Assembly: GCF_001988955.1 (NCBI RefSeq) | Contig: NZ_CP014263.1 | Span: 1,736,001-1,800,000 of the forward strand | Direction: 5' to 3' | DNA from: Spirosoma montaniterrae | GTDB lineage: Bacteria; Bacteroidota; Bacteroidia; Cytophagales; Spirosomataceae | DNA: 64,000 nucleotides | Part shown: positions 61,913 to 64,000 of the stretch, one piece after another | Numbering within the stretch: the stretch's first letter is position 1 | Layout of the letters: each line of letters begins with the position of its first letter | The notes under the pieces: generated by a model | The model's database searches: none | The model's input: only the letters and a program-made list of their open reading frames with translations | What the model was told of the DNA's origin: nothing | Position numbers and translations under genes: made by a program

Positions 61913-63691
61913 TCAAATTTTAGCCCAGGCATACCCCGCCACGTCCACTTCCCGCTCACCAACCTTAACCGTCTGCACCTCAGGGGTGTGATTGATTAGC
62001 AAAAGCGTGTCCCCAGCCGCCCCGCGCAATACCCAGCTACTGACCGCCAGCGGACGGCTACTTTCCGACCGCACCACCTGCGTGGGTGCCAGTGTCCGCA
62101 CCTGCCGGAGGGCTTCATAGACGGGGAAGATGGAATTTTCGACGGTGAAACGCGGGTGTAGCTCGTCCTGCCCGCCCAGCAGAAACCCGGCCATGCCGTG
62201 CGTTTCAAACACAGTCACACTGGCTACGTTACGCTCAGAAAGGTATTTTAAACAACCTAATAGCCAGGTGGCGGCAAAAGGCGTGGCCTGTCGATGATCG
62301 ATGGCGTAGGGTAACTCGGCGGGGTCGGTGAGTGGCTCGGTCGTGGCGTCGGCGTTGACGCGGGGCCGTAGCGTTATGGGCGACATGTGCAGGGGGCGGT
62401 CGCCAACAAATTGACGGGCACTCACGACGGTATCGGCCTGAGCAGCTATGTTTTCGACCAATGTCCGATCATCGAAGGCGTGAATCTGCGGGTTGATGGC
62501 GTAGACGACGAAATCGACCTGGCGGGCATCGAAGCGGTTGCGGTTCAGGTCGGTGAAATGAATTGGCGACCCCGCCCCTATCCGCGCATTCGGAAACGTT
62601 TGCCGAACGTGGGGCAACAGTTGATCGAGCAGGGTGTCGGGAGTGGCGCGGTGGTGGGCAGAGAACAGATTGAATGAGTGATTGACTGATTGAGTGATTG
62701 ACTGATTGAATGAATGAGTGGGGTTCTGGAGGAAGGCCTGCCAGTCGGCTTCGGGATCAGGGCCAAAGGTTAGCGCGAGTTCGATGGGCAGATGCAGACG
62801 CTGGGCTTCGGCAAAGCCATTGTGCAGGGTATTCTGCCAGTCGGGTTTTGTCAGGTTCAGGTCAAGGCGCAGATGATCGAAGGCCAGTTCGCGCAGCCGG
62901 GCGGCTTCAGCGTCGGTCGGCAACGGCTGACCAGCGGCATGACCTGTACCAATCTTGGGAAACGGGGTTACGGCTGACTCATCAACGGTAATGCGTATCG
63001 GCTCGCTATCAGTGGGTTGCACTGGCAACGCTTCGATTCCTGACAGTCGGAGCGTAATCAGTTGGTCAACGCGGTCGCCGGGGTGCAGCGTCACCGGGAA
63101 CGGAATCGACAGCGGAGTGCAGTAGGTTTTAAACGACGCGTCGGTCCAGTTGCGCTGATCTTCGGTCTCGAACACGTCGCCGGCGAAGGTCAGTTCGGCC
63201 CAAACGCCCGGCTGCACGGGCCATCGCATCTGCTGAATGTCCAGAAACGGCTGGTGGGGGCTGATAAAAGGCGGAAATACAGCCTCGGTCTGCGTACCAT
63301 CGGGGTGAACGAGTGTAACGGGTTGGCCGACCGTTTCGCGGATGGGGTGCAGCACACAGAAGCCCGCCCGGTTGCGGCTGAACCGGGCCAATGCTTCGCC
63401 CTGAATCGCAAACGTCAGTTCGCCCGCTGTGTGGCCCGTAATCTGCACCTGCCAGCGAAATACGGGCTGATTGCCAACGGAATGATGGCAAACGTACCGA
63501 ATCGAAAACCCGTCGGGTGTTTCTTCGATATGCTCGTCGGTTATGGTTGGCTCCAGCGTACTCCAGTTCTGATCGCGCAGGGCGAAATAGAGCATTCGGA
63601 TAACCTCGCGTTCGCCCAACCGCAGGTAACGCAGAAAACCATTTTCATAGAGTACGGTGAGCGGACCGAGAGGGAGCTGGCGGGTTGTCAT
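61913..63691 (-). CDS. Apionate-lactonase-like protein
   Basis: 592 residues from ATG 63691 (MTTRQLPLGPLTVLYENGFL), which starts 2 bp after the stop of the sugar-binding gene. The opening RYLRLGEREVIRMLYFALRD and WSTLEPTITDEHIEETPDG resembles D-apionate lactonase (ApnL-type) proteins, which hydrolyse D-apionolactone in apiose breakdown. Two further domains follow, one TIM-barrel-like (LRELAFDHLRLDLNLTKPDW, HRQATPFAATWLLGCLKYLS). Odd: HSFNQSITQSVNHSFNLF (about residues 330-350) is coded by ATTGACTGATTGAGTG simple repeats. Recognition is from memory of the family's N-terminus. Confidence 0.7.
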   Translation of the reverse strand: MTTRQLPLGPLTVLYENGFLRYLRLGEREVIRMLYFALRDQNWSTLEPTITDEHIEETPDGFSIRYVCHHSVGNQPVFRWQVQITGHTAGELTFAIQGEALARFSRNRAGFCVLHPIRETVGQPVTLVHPDGTQTEAVFPPFISPHQPFLDIQQMRWPVQPGVWAELTFAGDVFETEDQRNWTDASFKTYCTPLSIPFPVTLHPGDRVDQLITLRLSGIEALPVQPTDSEPIRITVDESAVTPFPKIGTGHAAGQPLPTDAEAARLRELAFDHLRLDLNLTKPDWQNTLHNGFAEAQRLHLPIELALTFGPDPEADWQAFLQNPTHSFNQSITQSVNHSFNLFSAHHRATPDTLLDQLLPHVRQTFPNARIGAGSPIHFTDLNRNRFDARQVDFVVYAINPQIHAFDDRTLVENIAAQADTVVSARQFVGDRPLHMSPITLRPRVNADATTEPLTDPAELPYAIDHRQATPFAATWLLGCLKYLSERNVASVTVFETHGMAGFLLGGQDELHPRFTVENSIFPVYEALRQVRTLAPTQVVRSESSRPLAVSSWVLRGAAGDTLLLINHTPEVQTVKVGEREVDVAGYAWAKI

Positions 63692-63692
63692 G

Positions 63693-64000
63693 TTAGTTGC
63701 GAACGCGAAAATTAGCAATGTTCTGCCGGTCGATTTCTACCGCGCCCGTGCTGATGGCCTGCGGAATGGGTGCGATACCCGCCCGCCGGTCGTTGGCCGA
63801 AAAGCGGTTGGTGCCGTGCGCCATGTCGAACAGAAACTGCGCGCCGTACCAGGTAAACAGCTCGCGCTTCTGCCCGACTAAATAATCGATCACGCCCTCG
63901 CGGACGAGTTTAAGGTGCTCCGGTTCAGCATCGACGGTTGTAATTTTCAGTTTTCCGGCCCGGCCTGCTTCTTTAACAGCCAGCCCGGCACCCGGCCCCG
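63693..64000 (-). CDS. Sugar-binding periplasmic protein, C-terminal end (5' end beyond window)
   Basis: 101 residues visible: GPGAGLAVKEAGRAGKLKIT, TVDAEPEHLKLVREGVIDYL, VGQKRELFTWYGAQFLFDMA, ending RQNIANFRVRN. The GxGxxxA..EAG..GKxK.T..D..PE....REG.ID..V.Q.....G pattern is that of type-1 periplasmic/substrate-binding domains of sugar transporters or LacI-related sensors. It is in one operon with the lactonase-like gene (2-bp gap), so a sugar-acid or apiose uptake role is plausible. Confidence 0.8.
   Translation of the reverse strand, partial: GPGAGLAVKEAGRAGKLKITTVDAEPEHLKLVREGVIDYLVGQKRELFTWYGAQFLFDMAHGTNRFSANDRRAGIAPIPQAISTGAVEIDRQNIANFRVRN

Overview
The window is a chromosomal stretch (roughly half G+C) from a Bacteroidota bacterium. 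It most resembles Cytophagales of the Spirosoma/Rudanella/Fibrella type. Evidence: a TonB-dependent receptor with a carboxypeptidase-regulatory-like domain, Bacteroidota-style -7 boxes (TAnnTTTG) before gyrA, gap and several accessory genes, a CCDC81-HU/SPOR protein, M61 peptidase, MenD (menaquinone) and DUF4386/DUF6090-like membrane proteins. The genus is inference.

Layout. 1-10.46 kb: DoxX and DUF4386 membrane proteins, a TonB receptor and a PAS-LuxR regulator (all minus), an AT-rich orphan, then eutB-eutC with a cluster of small palindromes, a glutaryl-CoA-type acyl-CoA dehydrogenase, a VOC protein, a WYL regulator and a GNAT protein. 10.46-15.02 kb: accessory array I, four minus-strand genes of foreign composition. 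15.2-25.06 kb: an RND efflux operon (MFP-RND-OMF), DUF389 protein, a small membrane protein and an OmpR-type two-component system; matching 11-bp-phased direct repeats tie the regulator to two of these promoters. 25.06-29.35 kb: accessory array II. 29.5-49.75 kb: core metabolism and information genes (siroheme methyltransferase, nitrite/sulfite reductase, TPR proteins, gyrA, XRE regulator, dapD, gap, trmB, folC, TonB-like protein, menD, molybdopterin oxidoreductase). 49.8-53.6 kb: a third, plus-strand accessory region with a shared promoter-leader, a VOC/HhH pair, toxin-antitoxin remains and an unknown protein. 53.7-61.8 kb: M61 peptidase, then a TPR / outer-membrane barrel / SPOR cluster. 61.9-64 kb: an apionate-lactonase-like protein after the end of a sugar-binding protein.

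The most unusual system is arrays I and II. Between single minus-strand cargo genes lie hairpins with outer boxes ACCCAA(C/A) and GTTGGG(C/T), a conserved interior (TGATGG...CTTTACAC) and degenerate ~58-bp repeats carrying CTGTCGCCCG. These match the integron attC box consensus RYYYAAC...GTTRRRY. Both arrays end on the right at CCCAAC next to the same flanking sequence, which resembles an attI junction and carries an intact (29.5 kb) or dead (15.2 kb) copy of one small gene. No integrase is in the window. Cargo includes a SEFIR protein, an Rpn/PD-(D/E)XK nuclease, a DUF5343 + Swt1-type HEPN pair and three or four unknown proteins, so a defence-rich gene-cassette array is the working reading.

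Two otherwise good genes (the sensor kinase and the HU-SPOR protein) are each broken by one missing base in a homopolymer, so sequencing error must be excluded before calling them pseudogenes.
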